Below, in pieces: positions 1 through 9,500 of a stretch of 46,997 bases of DNA; within the stretch, counting starts at the first letter, position 1; every line of letters starts with the position of its first letter. The translations under genes and the position numbers were made by a program. The stretch is from Planctomycetaceae bacterium (GTDB lineage: Bacteria; Planctomycetota; Planctomycetia; Pirellulales; Pirellulaceae): positions 1 to 46,997 of the forward strand of contig SXOA01000005.1 in assembly GCA_005778405.1 (NCBI GenBank), read 5' to 3'. The notes below the pieces were generated by a model. The model was given only the letters and a program-made list of their open reading frames with translations. It had not been told where the DNA came from and ran no database searches.

Positions 1-28
1 CCTGACCCCTGACCCCTGACCCCTGGCC
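1..28. repeat. Heptamer tandem repeat (CCTGACC)
   Basis: Three perfect copies of the 7-mer CCTGACC are followed by one variant, CCTGGCC. The tract directly abuts the stop codon of the ATPase gene and may continue to the left of the window. A related degenerate tract (TGACTCCTGATCCC) lies just before the DUF1501 gene near 24440-24460. It looks like intergenic simple sequence; no function can be assigned. Confidence 0.75.
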
Positions 29-765
29 TATTCCAACAGCTCCCCCAGCATCATCTCCGTCCTCGTCAAGAACGCCCGCGTCACCTTGTAGTGCTCGGTG
101 TCCTCGTAGGCGATGGGTTCGATTCCGACCTGCGTGAAGTGATAGATGGTGGCATTGGGATACGCCATAATGATCGGCGAGTGCGTGGCGATGATGAGCT
201 GCGAGCCGGCTTGGACCAGCTCGTGCAGGCCAACGAGAAACGTCAACTGCCGCTGGGGAGAAAGAGCCGCCTCGGGTTCGTCGAACAAGTACAGCCCATT
301 CCCGCCCAGTCGTTCCGCGAGGATCGTCAGAAACGCTTCGCCGTGAGACTGCTGATGCAGGGGAATAGGACCGTAGCTTCCGCCACCCAGATCATCCACA
401 TAGCTGCTCAGGTTGTAAAAACTTTCCGCCCGCAGGAAGAAACTGTCGCTGCGGGCCAGCTTCCGCCCTGGCCGGGCGAGCTGCAATTTGCGGGCGAGGT
501 CGTCGGAGTGGGTATCCCGCGTTTTGAACATCGCATGCCGCGAGCCTCCCTCGGCATTGAACCCCTCGGCCACCGCCATCGCTTCCAACAGCGTCGATTT
601 GCCGGTCCCGTTCTCGCCGACAAAGAATGTCACATTCTTGTGCAGTTCCAGCGTCTGCAAGTTCTTGATGGCCGGAATGCAGTAGGGATACTCGTCAAAC
701 GACTTCACGAACATCCGATTGAGCGAGACGCTCTTGATGAACGGGTCGTCGGTGGAAACACGCAT
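28..765 (-). CDS. AAA family ATPase (RecF/SMC-like, AAA_21 type)
   Basis: A single-domain ABC-type ATPase of 245 residues. Visible motifs are Walker A GENGTGKST near residue 50, an ABC-signature-like segment, Walker B LYLFDEPEAALSP near residue 160 with the catalytic Glu, and the H-loop ATHSP. This order is typical of stand-alone RecF/OLD-like ATPases annotated as AAA_21 or 'ATP-binding protein'. No nuclease, Toprim or partner domain is fused, and no partner gene is adjacent, so its role is unknown. An in-frame GTG at 792 would add nine residues, but the ATG at 765 fits better: a promoter-like pair lies immediately upstream of it, which would put the GTG inside the promoter. Cytosolic. Confidence 0.85.
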   Translation of the reverse strand: MRVSTDDPFIKSVSLNRMFVKSFDEYPYCIPAIKNLQTLELHKNVTFFVGENGTGKSTLLEAMAVAEGFNAEGGSRHAMFKTRDTHSDDLARKLQLARPGRKLARSDSFFLRAESFYNLSSYVDDLGGGSYGPIPLHQQSHGEAFLTILAERLGGNGLYLFDEPEAALSPQRQLTFLVGLHELVQAGSQLIIATHSPIIMAYPNATIYHFTQVGIEPIAYEDTEHYKVTRAFLTRTEMMLGELLE

Positions 766-771
766 ACCTCC

Positions 772-799
772 AGAATATGGCCAGCGCCGCACGGGTCAA
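772..799 (-). promoter_or_regulatory. Candidate sigma70-type promoter of the ATPase gene
   Basis: On the minus strand TTGACC (799-794) is followed after 16 nt by TATTCT (777-772). Transcription would be expected to start about 7 nt further on, close to the ATG at 765, which would give a leaderless or nearly leaderless mRNA. This rests on motif matching only. Confidence 0.35.
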
Positions 800-918
800 G
801 TTCCAATGCCGACGAATCAGCCGCTCGCAAATATCCAAAACACAATTGAAGCATTCTTGAAACAACAGCCCCCCAGGCGACCACCCCTGTTTGTATTGCC
901 GCTTCCCCCTGGACTAAG

Positions 919-1617
919 ATGAGAGTTGGCCTGCCCCAACTCATCCCACCAAAACTTGCCTGCCGCATGAAGCCCCCGCCTCGAGCCGCCGTGTTGGAAG
1001 GAAGCGCCGTTCTCGACGGCAGTCTTTCCCGGGCGGCGATTCCTGCCCGCCAGGCCGATGCGGCCAGCGCGGAGGGGCATCACGCCCTGGTGCAAAATGC
1101 CCAGCGGGGGGACAAAAAGGCGTTTACCGCCCTGATCGAGGTCTATCAGCACACCGTTTATGGCTTCTTGCGGGCCCGGCTGATGGAGCCGGCGGACGCG
1201 GAAGATCTGTGCCAGGAAGTTTTTTTGCGCTGCTACTTGGGGCGGGAAAAGCTGGCCAGGGCCAATGCCGTCGGCTCGTGGCTGGTGGGGATTGCCCGCA
1301 ACGTCCTCCGCGAGCACATCAAGCGGCAGCAGCGGCGGAAAGAAGTGGCCTGGACCGAGCTTTGCCTGGAACTAGACTCTCTCGTCGGCCAGCATGACGG
1401 CGAATCGGATGACGCCCTTCAACATTTGCCCAAATGCATGGAGTCCCTCGGGCAATCTGCCCGCGAGGCCATCGACCTCCGTTACAGCACGGCTCTGAAA
1501 TGGGCCGACATCGGCACTCGGCTCAAGCGGAGCGAAGGGGCGGTCAAACTGCTCGTCCACCGGGCCCGCCAGGCGCTCAAATACTGTCTGGACCGAAAGC
1601 TCAGGCCGACCCCATGA
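919..1617 (+). CDS. ECF-type RNA polymerase sigma factor
   Basis: Sigma-70 family protein of 232 residues. Region 2 begins around residue 58 (QNAQRGDKKAFTALIEVYQ) and includes the DAEDLCQEVFLRCY core. Region 4 is near residues 175-225 and ends in a helix-turn-helix (KWADIGTRLKRSEGAVKLLVHRARQAL). There is no region 1 or 3, as expected for an ECF factor. The roughly 55-residue N-terminal extension is not typical; an in-frame ATG at 967 would remove 16 residues of it. The stop TGA overlaps the ATG of the next gene (ATGA), implying translational coupling with the membrane-anchored PQQ protein. No zinc-type anti-sigma gene is adjacent, so the downstream protein is the obvious regulatory partner; that is inference. 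Confidence 0.9.
   Translation: MRVGLPQLIPPKLACRMKPPPRAAVLEGSAVLDGSLSRAAIPARQADAASAEGHHALVQNAQRGDKKAFTALIEVYQHTVYGFLRARLMEPADAEDLCQEVFLRCYLGREKLARANAVGSWLVGIARNVLREHIKRQQRRKEVAWTELCLELDSLVGQHDGESDDALQHLPKCMESLGQSAREAIDLRYSTALKWADIGTRLKRSEGAVKLLVHRARQALKYCLDRKLRPTP
923..942 (+). other. Hairpin immediately after the sigma factor start codon
   Basis: GAGTTGG (923-929) and CCAACTC (936-942) form a perfect 7-bp stem with a 6-nt loop, beginning two bases after the ATG at 919. It could affect initiation at 919, or act as an operator if translation really starts at 967. Confidence 0.35.
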
Positions 1618-4600
1618 CCGACCAGGAACTGCTCGCCCTCGTGCAGGCCAAAACTCCCGACGAGCTCTCGCTGGAGGAAATCGATCTGCTGCGCGCGCGG
1701 CTGGCGGAGTCCACCGAGCTGCGCGAAGCCCTTTTCGGCCAGATGCAAATGGAAGGCTATCTCGCCGAGGCACTGGGGCGTGTCCAGTTCACGCCGCAGG
1801 AAATCATTGCCCGAGCACATGCCGACCCCGGCCGCTTTCAGCTCACGGTGCCGATCGTCTGCGTGCTGCTGGCGGTTCCTTTGTGCTTGCTCCTGGGGGC
1901 CGCGCTGTGGAATGCGATAGCCCCCAAGAAAACAGAAGTTGTCGTCGGCCCGAAGGCAGCTGAAAAGAAGCAGGAGGAGAAGGACGAAGGGACCAGCGGC
2001 AATCCCAAGAAGAAGGACTCGAATCCGGGAACGGAAAATGAACCCTCCGCGGTTCCCGGAACCAAGGTGGAGAAATCTCAGGGGACCGACGCAGCTCCGG
2101 CAATCGCAGCGAACATGCCGCCATCTCCCCCCGTCATCAAGGATCCCTGGCAGGAAGTGATGGCGGCTCAGGGAGATATGCCAGTTTTTCAAGATGTTGC
2201 TTTTCAGGATTTCGACACGGCGAAAACATTTCCCCGCCGAGCCGATTTGCAAAAATGGTTCGAGCCAGTCCCCGGTCAGAATTACCGAATCGTGGAAACG
2301 GACACGCAGCGCGGCCGCTGCGGTGTATTGGAAGGTTCGGCCCGCTTGCGAGCACCCTGGACGAAGGACTCCGCGCTAAAACTCGCAATGGAGAATTACA
2401 AAGGGCTAGTGATGCACTTCTTTCATGGCCAAGAAGGGGTCACGCTGGCCTATTATCAGGACGCTGGCGACAAATGGGCCGCTTGGAAGACGACCCGCAA
2501 ACCGGGCACATTGAGACCGGAGACTTTGGCGCTGACCGCCACCGATGACGACCGGGCCCGCCGCACCGAAGTCCGTTTTGGCGGCCCTATGGAAATCCGC
2601 TGGCGCGGTGGAGAGCTAATCCTCAGTCGCGGAGACGTGGTGCTGCTGACCGCGCCGCTTGCGGGCATTCCCGAGGACGTGTACTTCGAAGGCCGGGCCA
2701 CGTTCCTAGGCATCGCGGTCAAACGGACCCGCGATGTTCCGGTTTCGTTGCCATCACCTCCCCTGGTGTATGAAACGAACAGACCCGCGGAACTGGCTTG
2801 GCAGCTCAGCAAGCCGGACATTGCGAAACTAGAAAAGCTGCCGGATGGCGCAGTTCGCCTCTCCGCCGATAAGGCCAAAGAGAAAGTGCAAGCTTTCGTG
2901 CCGTTTCCGTTCGCCGGTCTGGGCGAGGTGATTCTGGAGCTCGACGACATCACGCCCGGTGCTGGAGTCTATCTCGGCAAGGAAGGAGGCGAAGTGCAGG
3001 AGGTCATTCGCGTCCAGAAGAACACCCGCAACGGTCAGCTCGGGGTGCGGGTGACCTATCCCGATGACACGGCCGAATCCGACCTGGGAACACTGGCCGA
3101 TCGGCCGGCACCGCTGGTGGGCTCGCGCTGCTGGGTGAAGATGCTGTTTGGTTGCGGCAGTTTTCGCTGGTGGATCAGCGCCGACGGAAAGCATTGGGCC
3201 CAGCCGGAGATGGCGGCGGATAATGTGCCGGGGAATCGCCGGTTCATTGGCTTGCAGGTGGTGGCAAATCGGCCCGATGTGCATCTGACACTCAAGCGAA
3301 TTGAATTCCGCGAGTTGGCCGGCCTAACGGCTCTGGCTGCCAAAGATACGCAGGACAAAGCTCCGGCCATTGTTGCCGCGCCGACGCTTGGCTTCTGGCT
3401 GGCAGAAGCTGCTCGCCGCCAACCCGCGGGGGTCGACGCAACCGAGTGGCGGCGGGCTTGTGCCATCCGCAGTTTGGGAGGCGGGCCGCCGCGCGACCTG
3501 GCTTATGCATTGCTGGAGCTGCTGCTGGATGATGCCGCGGCTCGCAAGTTGCCGCTGGAAACACAGCTCGCCGCGCTCGATGACGCGGCTTTGCTGGTGT
3601 GGGATTTCCGGGACGGCCAGGCGATGAAAGTCTCGATCGGGCGGCGCTATCTGGAGTTGGGACAGCGAAAGTATGAAGAAGAAGGGCTGCCACCATGGAG
3701 CAGCGTTCGCCGCCATGCGATGAGCGTCCCTGTCATGACCTACTTGCAGCAGCCCGCCAACCCCGATGTGAATCTTCGCTGGGAACTCATCCAGACCGCC
3801 AGCAATCGTCAGCCGGACCAGTCGATGCGGCTATTGCGGCAGATTCGCTTCTTCCAGCAGCAGCAGTTCGCGCCGCTGGCGGATTGGGCCGAAGCGAGCG
3901 CCCGCCGCGATTTGCCCGGCCGGGCCGCCGGGGATTTGGCCACGCGACTCAAGGACAGTTGGCGGCATCCGCTCGTCGAAGAGCTGAGCAAGGAAACGTA
4001 CAATTCGCTCACTGAGTTGCAAGCCGTTTTGGAAAGCGAAGCCTGGCAGGATGCCGCTCGCATGGTGACGTCGCTCGATCCCGAAGCGGCTCCGGGGGTT
4101 GCTCCCTATCACAAGGACAAGGACCTGCTCGTTTCCCTGCCCGTGGCGGTTCGGCTCACGCTCACGGATTACCCACAGCTCAAGCAGGCGCTCGGCCAGC
4201 AGTTCGGCACGCTCGCCAAGCTGCGGATTGGCCAGGCGATGGCCGGTGGAGATGCCTCGGCCCTCGAACTCGCCACCGTGCAATTCGCCGGAACCGAAGC
4301 GGCTGCCGAGGCCCATCGCTGGCTCGGAGACCGGGCGCTTTCCAGTGGCTGGTTCGAACGGGCGATTGCCGAGTATCGCCGCTCGACGCAGATCCAGCCC
4401 ACTTTCGCCGGCGACATCGCTCCGCGGCTCCGCCTCGCTGCCGCCATGCTGGGGCAGGATGCCGAGCAGCCCGTCACCAAAGCCGTCGCCTTTGGCGATG
4501 TGAAAATGACCAAGGAACAGTTTGAGGCACTGGTTGCCGAAATGCGCTCCCGCGGCAACAGCAGCTTGTCGTCGATCATTGCCGCCGCTCCTCCGCCCGT

Positions 4601-6305
4601 TCAAAACCCCATGAACTTTCAGGTCAACCTGAAAGCCAAACTCGACGGCCCGCTTGGTGCTAATCCGCAAGAGGAAGTGGGCCGACGGACGAACCAGTTC
4701 CGCGTTCCCTGGGCTGACCGACAGATTGCCACGGTTCTCGAAGGAGACTTGCTGTACGTCTCCAACCGCTTCCAAGTGGCGGCTTACAACCTGGCCAGCG
4801 GCCAGCGGATCTGGCAAACAGCCGCTCCACCAGGAGCGATGGCCAAGGCCCAGGACTGGGCAATGATCGCTATGAAGCCGCTCGTTACGCAGAGCCATGT
4901 CTACGCCCGGCTTCTCTACGGTCCCAGCCCGCTGCTGGTCTGCCTCGAAAAAGCCACGGGCAAGATCCTGTGGACGGGCCAGCAGCATGACCGGGAGTTT
5001 CTCGTTTCCAATCCGATCCTCGTCCAAGGGCAACTCGCCGCAATGAGCATTTCGCTGCTCGACCAGCAGGAAGGACAACTCAAGTGGAATGTCTTTGACG
5101 CTCAAACCGGCGAGCTGACCAGCCAGAAAGATCTCATCCGCCTGCGCAGCACCTGGGGCTCTCGCGGCTGTTGCGAGATCACGCCGCTGGAAGACTCCGT
5201 GGTTGCGGTGCTCGGGGGCGTCACCATTTCCTGCGATGCCGCCGGCAATCTCCGCTGGGTCCGCCGCCAGGTGGTACTCCCCTCGGATGAGGAGCCTCGC
5301 TGGATTCTGCAACTCTACCAACGTCCCCTGGTGGAACAATCGCGGCTCTATGTTTCCCAGCCGGGCGTACGCGCCGTTGATTGTCTGGATGTTCATTCCG
5401 GGGCGCGCCACTGGACGAGCGTCATTCCCGATCTGGTCAACATCATCGGCCTGGCGGGCGACAAGTTGATGCTCCGCACCGAGACCGATATTCGCGCGCT
5501 CGACAAAACCACGGGCAGACTCCTCTGGCGGCGAGACCTGGCGGACTTGCACAGCTTCGCGCTCTGCACCGGCAACGCCCTGCTGATTGCTCAGCGCGAG
5601 CCGGTGCCGATGCAGAACAACCAGATTCAAACTCGCCTTTCGTGGCTCGACTTCGCCAGCGGCAACACGGTTGCCACAACCGTTCTCCCCAATCTCAACG
5701 ACCCCGATCCGCGCCTCGGCCCGCTCGTGCAGTACAAGGACCGCCTCTGGACCTTCTTCGGCAAGGGACAGCAGGAACCGGCCCGCGACCTCGTCGAACT
5801 GGTTCCAGCCGGTGATGCCGAAAAGCTGCTCACCGCACTGCCCGTATTGGATCAGCTCTGGTCAAAGAGCGTTCCCGCCAACCAGCAAGCAGCATCGCGC
5901 AAGTATTTCCCCGACTGGCAACTCATCGCCAGCAGCCCTGGTGATCGGACCGGCCTGATGCCAGAAGTTCATGGGGAGAAAGACGTCCTCGGCCTGCGTG
6001 CGACCGCGCAGTCCCCCGTCGTCTTCGCCCGGCAGCTAACCCTTCCAGCCGGGGGCAAGCCCCGCCTGCGGATTCGAGTCGGCAACGACCCTGGCCAGAA
6101 CTGGAAGCTTTTGGCGGCCTTTGGGGACAAGCAATTGCACACTGTGGACATCACCGACGCCACTTATCCCGACCGTTACAAGCAACTTGAAATCGACTTG
6201 TCCCCCGTCGCTGGACAGTCCGGAACCCTGGTCGTTCAGGCCCAATTTGTCAGTACGGGAGACGCTTCGGCTCTCTTCTGGAAAGCCTTGGAAATCCTGT
6301 TCTGA
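1614..6305 (+). CDS. Giant membrane-anchored PQQ-repeat (beta-propeller) protein coupled to the ECF sigma factor
   Basis: 1563 residues. The start is fixed by the ATGA overlap with the sigma gene. Residues 1-75 are an acidic/helical cytosolic segment. Residues 79-104 form one transmembrane helix (VPIVCVLLAVPLCLLLGAAL). A charged, low-complexity linker follows to about 165. Residues 200-700 hold beta-rich segments resembling the planctomycete DUF1583-type families (family name tentative). A TPR-like helical stretch lies near 905-945. PQQ/quinoprotein-like blades occupy about 1028-1400, with repeated GDLLYVSN and ALDKTTGRLLW-type strands. A final beta-sandwich is at 1473-1563. The topology implies a short cytosolic N-terminus and a very large periplasmic part. 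Position and topology suggest an anti-sigma or sensor role for the adjacent ECF factor, but no known anti-sigma motif (for example HxxxCxxC) is present. Confidence 0.85.
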   Translation: MTDQELLALVQAKTPDELSLEEIDLLRARLAESTELREALFGQMQMEGYLAEALGRVQFTPQEIIARAHADPGRFQLTVPIVCVLLAVPLCLLLGAALWNAIAPKKTEVVVGPKAAEKKQEEKDEGTSGNPKKKDSNPGTENEPSAVPGTKVEKSQGTDAAPAIAANMPPSPPVIKDPWQEVMAAQGDMPVFQDVAFQDFDTAKTFPRRADLQKWFEPVPGQNYRIVETDTQRGRCGVLEGSARLRAPWTKDSALKLAMENYKGLVMHFFHGQEGVTLAYYQDAGDKWAAWKTTRKPGTLRPETLALTATDDDRARRTEVRFGGPMEIRWRGGELILSRGDVVLLTAPLAGIPEDVYFEGRATFLGIAVKRTRDVPVSLPSPPLVYETNRPAELAWQLSKPDIAKLEKLPDGAVRLSADKAKEKVQAFVPFPFAGLGEVILELDDITPGAGVYLGKEGGEVQEVIRVQKNTRNGQLGVRVTYPDDTAESDLGTLADRPAPLVGSRCWVKMLFGCGSFRWWISADGKHWAQPEMAADNVPGNRRFIGLQVVANRPDVHLTLKRIEFRELAGLTALAAKDTQDKAPAIVAAPTLGFWLAEAARRQPAGVDATEWRRACAIRSLGGGPPRDLAYALLELLLDDAAARKLPLETQLAALDDAALLVWDFRDGQAMKVSIGRRYLELGQRKYEEEGLPPWSSVRRHAMSVPVMTYLQQPANPDVNLRWELIQTASNRQPDQSMRLLRQIRFFQQQQFAPLADWAEASARRDLPGRAAGDLATRLKDSWRHPLVEELSKETYNSLTELQAVLESEAWQDAARMVTSLDPEAAPGVAPYHKDKDLLVSLPVAVRLTLTDYPQLKQALGQQFGTLAKLRIGQAMAGGDASALELATVQFAGTEAAAEAHRWLGDRALSSGWFERAIAEYRRSTQIQPTFAGDIAPRLRLAAAMLGQDAEQPVTKAVAFGDVKMTKEQFEALVAEMRSRGNSSLSSIIAAAPPPVQNPMNFQVNLKAKLDGPLGANPQEEVGRRTNQFRVPWADRQIATVLEGDLLYVSNRFQVAAYNLASGQRIWQTAAPPGAMAKAQDWAMIAMKPLVTQSHVYARLLYGPSPLLVCLEKATGKILWTGQQHDREFLVSNPILVQGQLAAMSISLLDQQEGQLKWNVFDAQTGELTSQKDLIRLRSTWGSRGCCEITPLEDSVVAVLGGVTISCDAAGNLRWVRRQVVLPSDEEPRWILQLYQRPLVEQSRLYVSQPGVRAVDCLDVHSGARHWTSVIPDLVNIIGLAGDKLMLRTETDIRALDKTTGRLLWRRDLADLHSFALCTGNALLIAQREPVPMQNNQIQTRLSWLDFASGNTVATTVLPNLNDPDPRLGPLVQYKDRLWTFFGKGQQEPARDLVELVPAGDAEKLLTALPVLDQLWSKSVPANQQAASRKYFPDWQLIASSPGDRTGLMPEVHGEKDVLGLRATAQSPVVFARQLTLPAGGKPRLRIRVGNDPGQNWKLLAAFGDKQLHTVDITDATYPDRYKQLEIDLSPVAGQSGTLVVQAQFVSTGDASALFWKALEILF

Positions 6306-6358
6306 TGGCCAGAATCTCCCTATTTCTTTGGCCTTTTCGGACGCAACCCTCAAATCAA

Positions 6359-6387
6359 TTGCATCCCCTACATCTTCTGGCTACTAT
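6359..6387 (+). promoter_or_regulatory. Candidate promoter upstream of the first giant gene
   Basis: TTGCAT (6359-6364) and TACTAT (6382-6387) are separated by 17 nt, in an AT-richer stretch of the 251-bp gap before the first giant gene. A 6-bp hairpin (TGGCCG 6460-6465 / CGGCCA 6473-6478) lies in the would-be leader. Both boxes are weak matches. Confidence 0.25.
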
Positions 6388-6556
6388 GGACTTTCTTCGG
6401 TTATTCGCTTGACAGTTCCGTCGAGGGGCAACCCAGGTGTAAGCACGAAGTGTCAAATTTGGCCGTAGCTATCGGCCATTGAATTGCGATTGCTTTACTG
6501 GGAATTCGTCCTTCGCCGCCTACACTCATTCTTCGGCCGCTGAAGGAATTGCTGGT

Positions 6557-9500
6557 ATGCCCCTACGCCGCACCTGGCTTCGCAATGTGGTCTCTCAGAA
6601 GCTTCGCAAACAGGCGGCCCGCGCGCGCTGGCGCAAGTTGCAGCACGAAACGCTGGAAGTGCGGCTCGCGCCCGCTGGATCCATCAGTGGCATTGTGTTT
6701 GATGACATCAACGGCAATGCCGTATTTGACGCGGGCCTCGGGGAGACGACGATTATCGGCCGCACGGTGCTGCTCGATGCCAACAATAACAATCTCTTCG
6801 ATGTTGGAGAGCGAACGGAATTGACCGATGGCACCGGAGCCTATCTGTTTACCGGGGTTCCCAATGGAAACACCCGCGTCATGCTGCTTCCCGAGCCAGG
6901 GAGCGAGCAGTCACTCCCCGTGCGCAGGTTAACAACGACCGCCTTCAAGGCGCTTCCCACCATCATCACTCCCCAGGGATTTGTGCAGACGACCGTGGAC
7001 CATGTTTTTGATCAGACTCGTGGCCTCCACTATATCTCCACCAACGACGGCCAGATTCTCCGCCTCGATGTGCGCTCGATGACGTTCTTGACTCCTTTCG
7101 ATGTCGGCATCCGCCCCGGCGGAATCGACATTACGCCGAGCGGGTCCGCGATTTACGTGGCCGAACAGGAACCTGGAACCACGCAGTCCCTCATTCGCAA
7201 GGTTGACCCCGAAACGGGCGCGGTAACCAACCTCCCCTTTGACCGGATTGGTGCGGAAGAGGGGACTTATGACATTGTCATCCTGAACAATGGCAAGGCA
7301 ATCTTCACGTCGAATTTCCGAGGCAGCGGCTTTAACCCCGTTCGCGAAATCGATCTGGCCACCGATACGATTTCCGTTCGCGCGGATTCCCTGGGTACCG
7401 GCCCCGGCGGCACCGTTCCCGGTAGCACTCGGCTGGGGCGGAGCAGCGATCGCGCGCACGCTTTCTTCCGGCTCGATACCCAGGTCGATCCTTTATTTGA
7501 ATATTCAACCGCCAGCGACTCGTTTTCACTCCCGCTAACGACACCCCAGGATAATGCCGTCAGCGGCGTGATTTTTGATCCACTCCGGTTCGACCCGCTG
7601 GAGTTCGATGTGAACTACTCGATCACCAGCTCGCAAGTCCCTTCGACGGCCGCCAATACTTTTAACCGAATCTATCAGCATGTTCGCACGCAGACTGCCT
7701 TGGTGGACAGCAATTCCGCGGATGTGAGCCAGCCTCTCGGCGGAATTGGGCAAGCGACCAGCGGGTTCCTCGTGCCGCCAGGAATCACTGCGGCCAACTT
7801 GAGCTGGTATGACGACCTGAATAGTGCGAGTACCGGCGTCGACGTTAACCGGCAGAACTTTCGTGTCCGGCTTTTGGACCAGGGCGGGACTCCGATTCGA
7901 GATATTTATTCAGCCAATGTCGTCGATGCAGGGCCGAATTACCGCGCCTTTGATCTGACCTCGACTTTGCAGTCGTTGGCCGGGCAGAACATTTTTCTCG
8001 CGTTTCAAGTAACCGCATTAAATGGCGCTTATGACGCAACTTTGCGCTCCATTAAGCTCCACGCTTCGACCCAGAACCCTCCGAACGGATTGGTGCAGAA
8101 CATTGGCGCAACCCTGGCCAACGAAATTTTCTATCAGACAGCAATCAGCCCCGATGGCGACGAGTTTTTCCTGTCCACACCAACCGGTCTGCATATCTAT
8201 ACTCCCACGCAGACCAACCGGATTGTGCTCGTTAACGACGACGCCACCATCAACCAGGACTTCGGTGCTCGTCCCGTGGCAAACTACGCCCCCCAGGCGG
8301 CCAGCGATTTCTACACCACGGGGGGCACCCAGTTCGTAAGCGTCACGGCCGCCAATGGAATCCTCAAGAACGACCGGGAAGCCAACCTCAACCAGTCGAT
8401 TACGATCCAGCTTGTCACCGACGTCCAGCATGGCATTCTCACTCTCAATCCAAACGGCAGCTTTACTTACAACGGCAACGCTACTTTTACGGACAGCGAC
8501 ACCTTCAGCTACCAGCTCAGTGACGGCGTCACCACCTCGGGCGTCGTCACCGTGCTGATTACAAGGAGCGCCAATGCGGGCTCAGGCATTAGCGGATTGC
8601 AATTCAACGACTTGGACGGCGATGGCCACTTCGAGCCCGGCCTGGGTGAAACGGTCGCGTCCGATGTAAGTGTCTTCCTGGACCTGAATGACGACGGCAT
8701 TTTTCAGCCCGCCAATGAACCCTCGCAACTGACTGCACTGGACGGCACTTTTTCCTTTACCGGCCTGGCGGCAGACGATTACCGCGTCCGCCAGGTTCTG
8801 CCTAGCGGCACTCGCTCCACCTGGCCTGTTGCCTCCAGCGGCAGCTCCCTGATTGTGCAGGCGGGGGTGACGGATATTGCCTTCGATACCTCGCGTCAGA
8901 TCCTGTATATTGCCGCCGGCGACGGCATCATTCGCCGTTTCAGCAAAGTGGCTAATGCCTTTCTGTCTCCCATCATCGTTGGCGGTGCGGCAGTCGGGCT
9001 CGATATCACCGCGGACAATAGTACCCTCTACGTTGCCGATTCGCTGGAAGTCGCGGACAAGGCATTCATTCGCAAAGTCACCCTCGCCAGCGGCAGCGTC
9101 ACCACGCTGCAATTCGACACACCCGGCGTGGAAACGGGCTGCTTCGATATTTCCCTCGGTGCCGATGGCAAGGCTCTGATTACCACGACCTCCAGCGACG
9201 CATCCCCGGTGCCGCTGCGCGAGCTGAACCTGGCGACCGGGGTCATTTCCATCCGCGCCGATGCACCCGGTAATGCCAGCGGCGGTCTCGTCGGCAGTGG
9301 CACTCGGATTTTTCGGGGTGTCGATCGAAGCCGTTTGCTCCTCACCGAAGGAACGGATACGACCGGCCCCTTGTTTACTTACATTTCGGGTAGCGACTCG
9401 TTCCTGGACGGTCCCTCCACTTCCGATCTCACCGCCGCCCGCCACTCCGCCCTCAGCCGCGACAGTGAATTCATTGCCTCGGACATTTTCGGCCCGTCGC

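Noticed and set aside
28..765. Anti-phage system headed by the AAA ATPase (OLD or Gabija-like)
   Set aside because: The protein has no Toprim or helicase partner and none is adjacent in the window; the left neighbour is outside it, so this cannot be supported.
3831..5630. 599-codon antisense open frame inside the PQQ-protein gene
   Set aside because: No domain; composition typical of antisense frames in GC-rich coding DNA, fully covered by a real gene on the plus strand.
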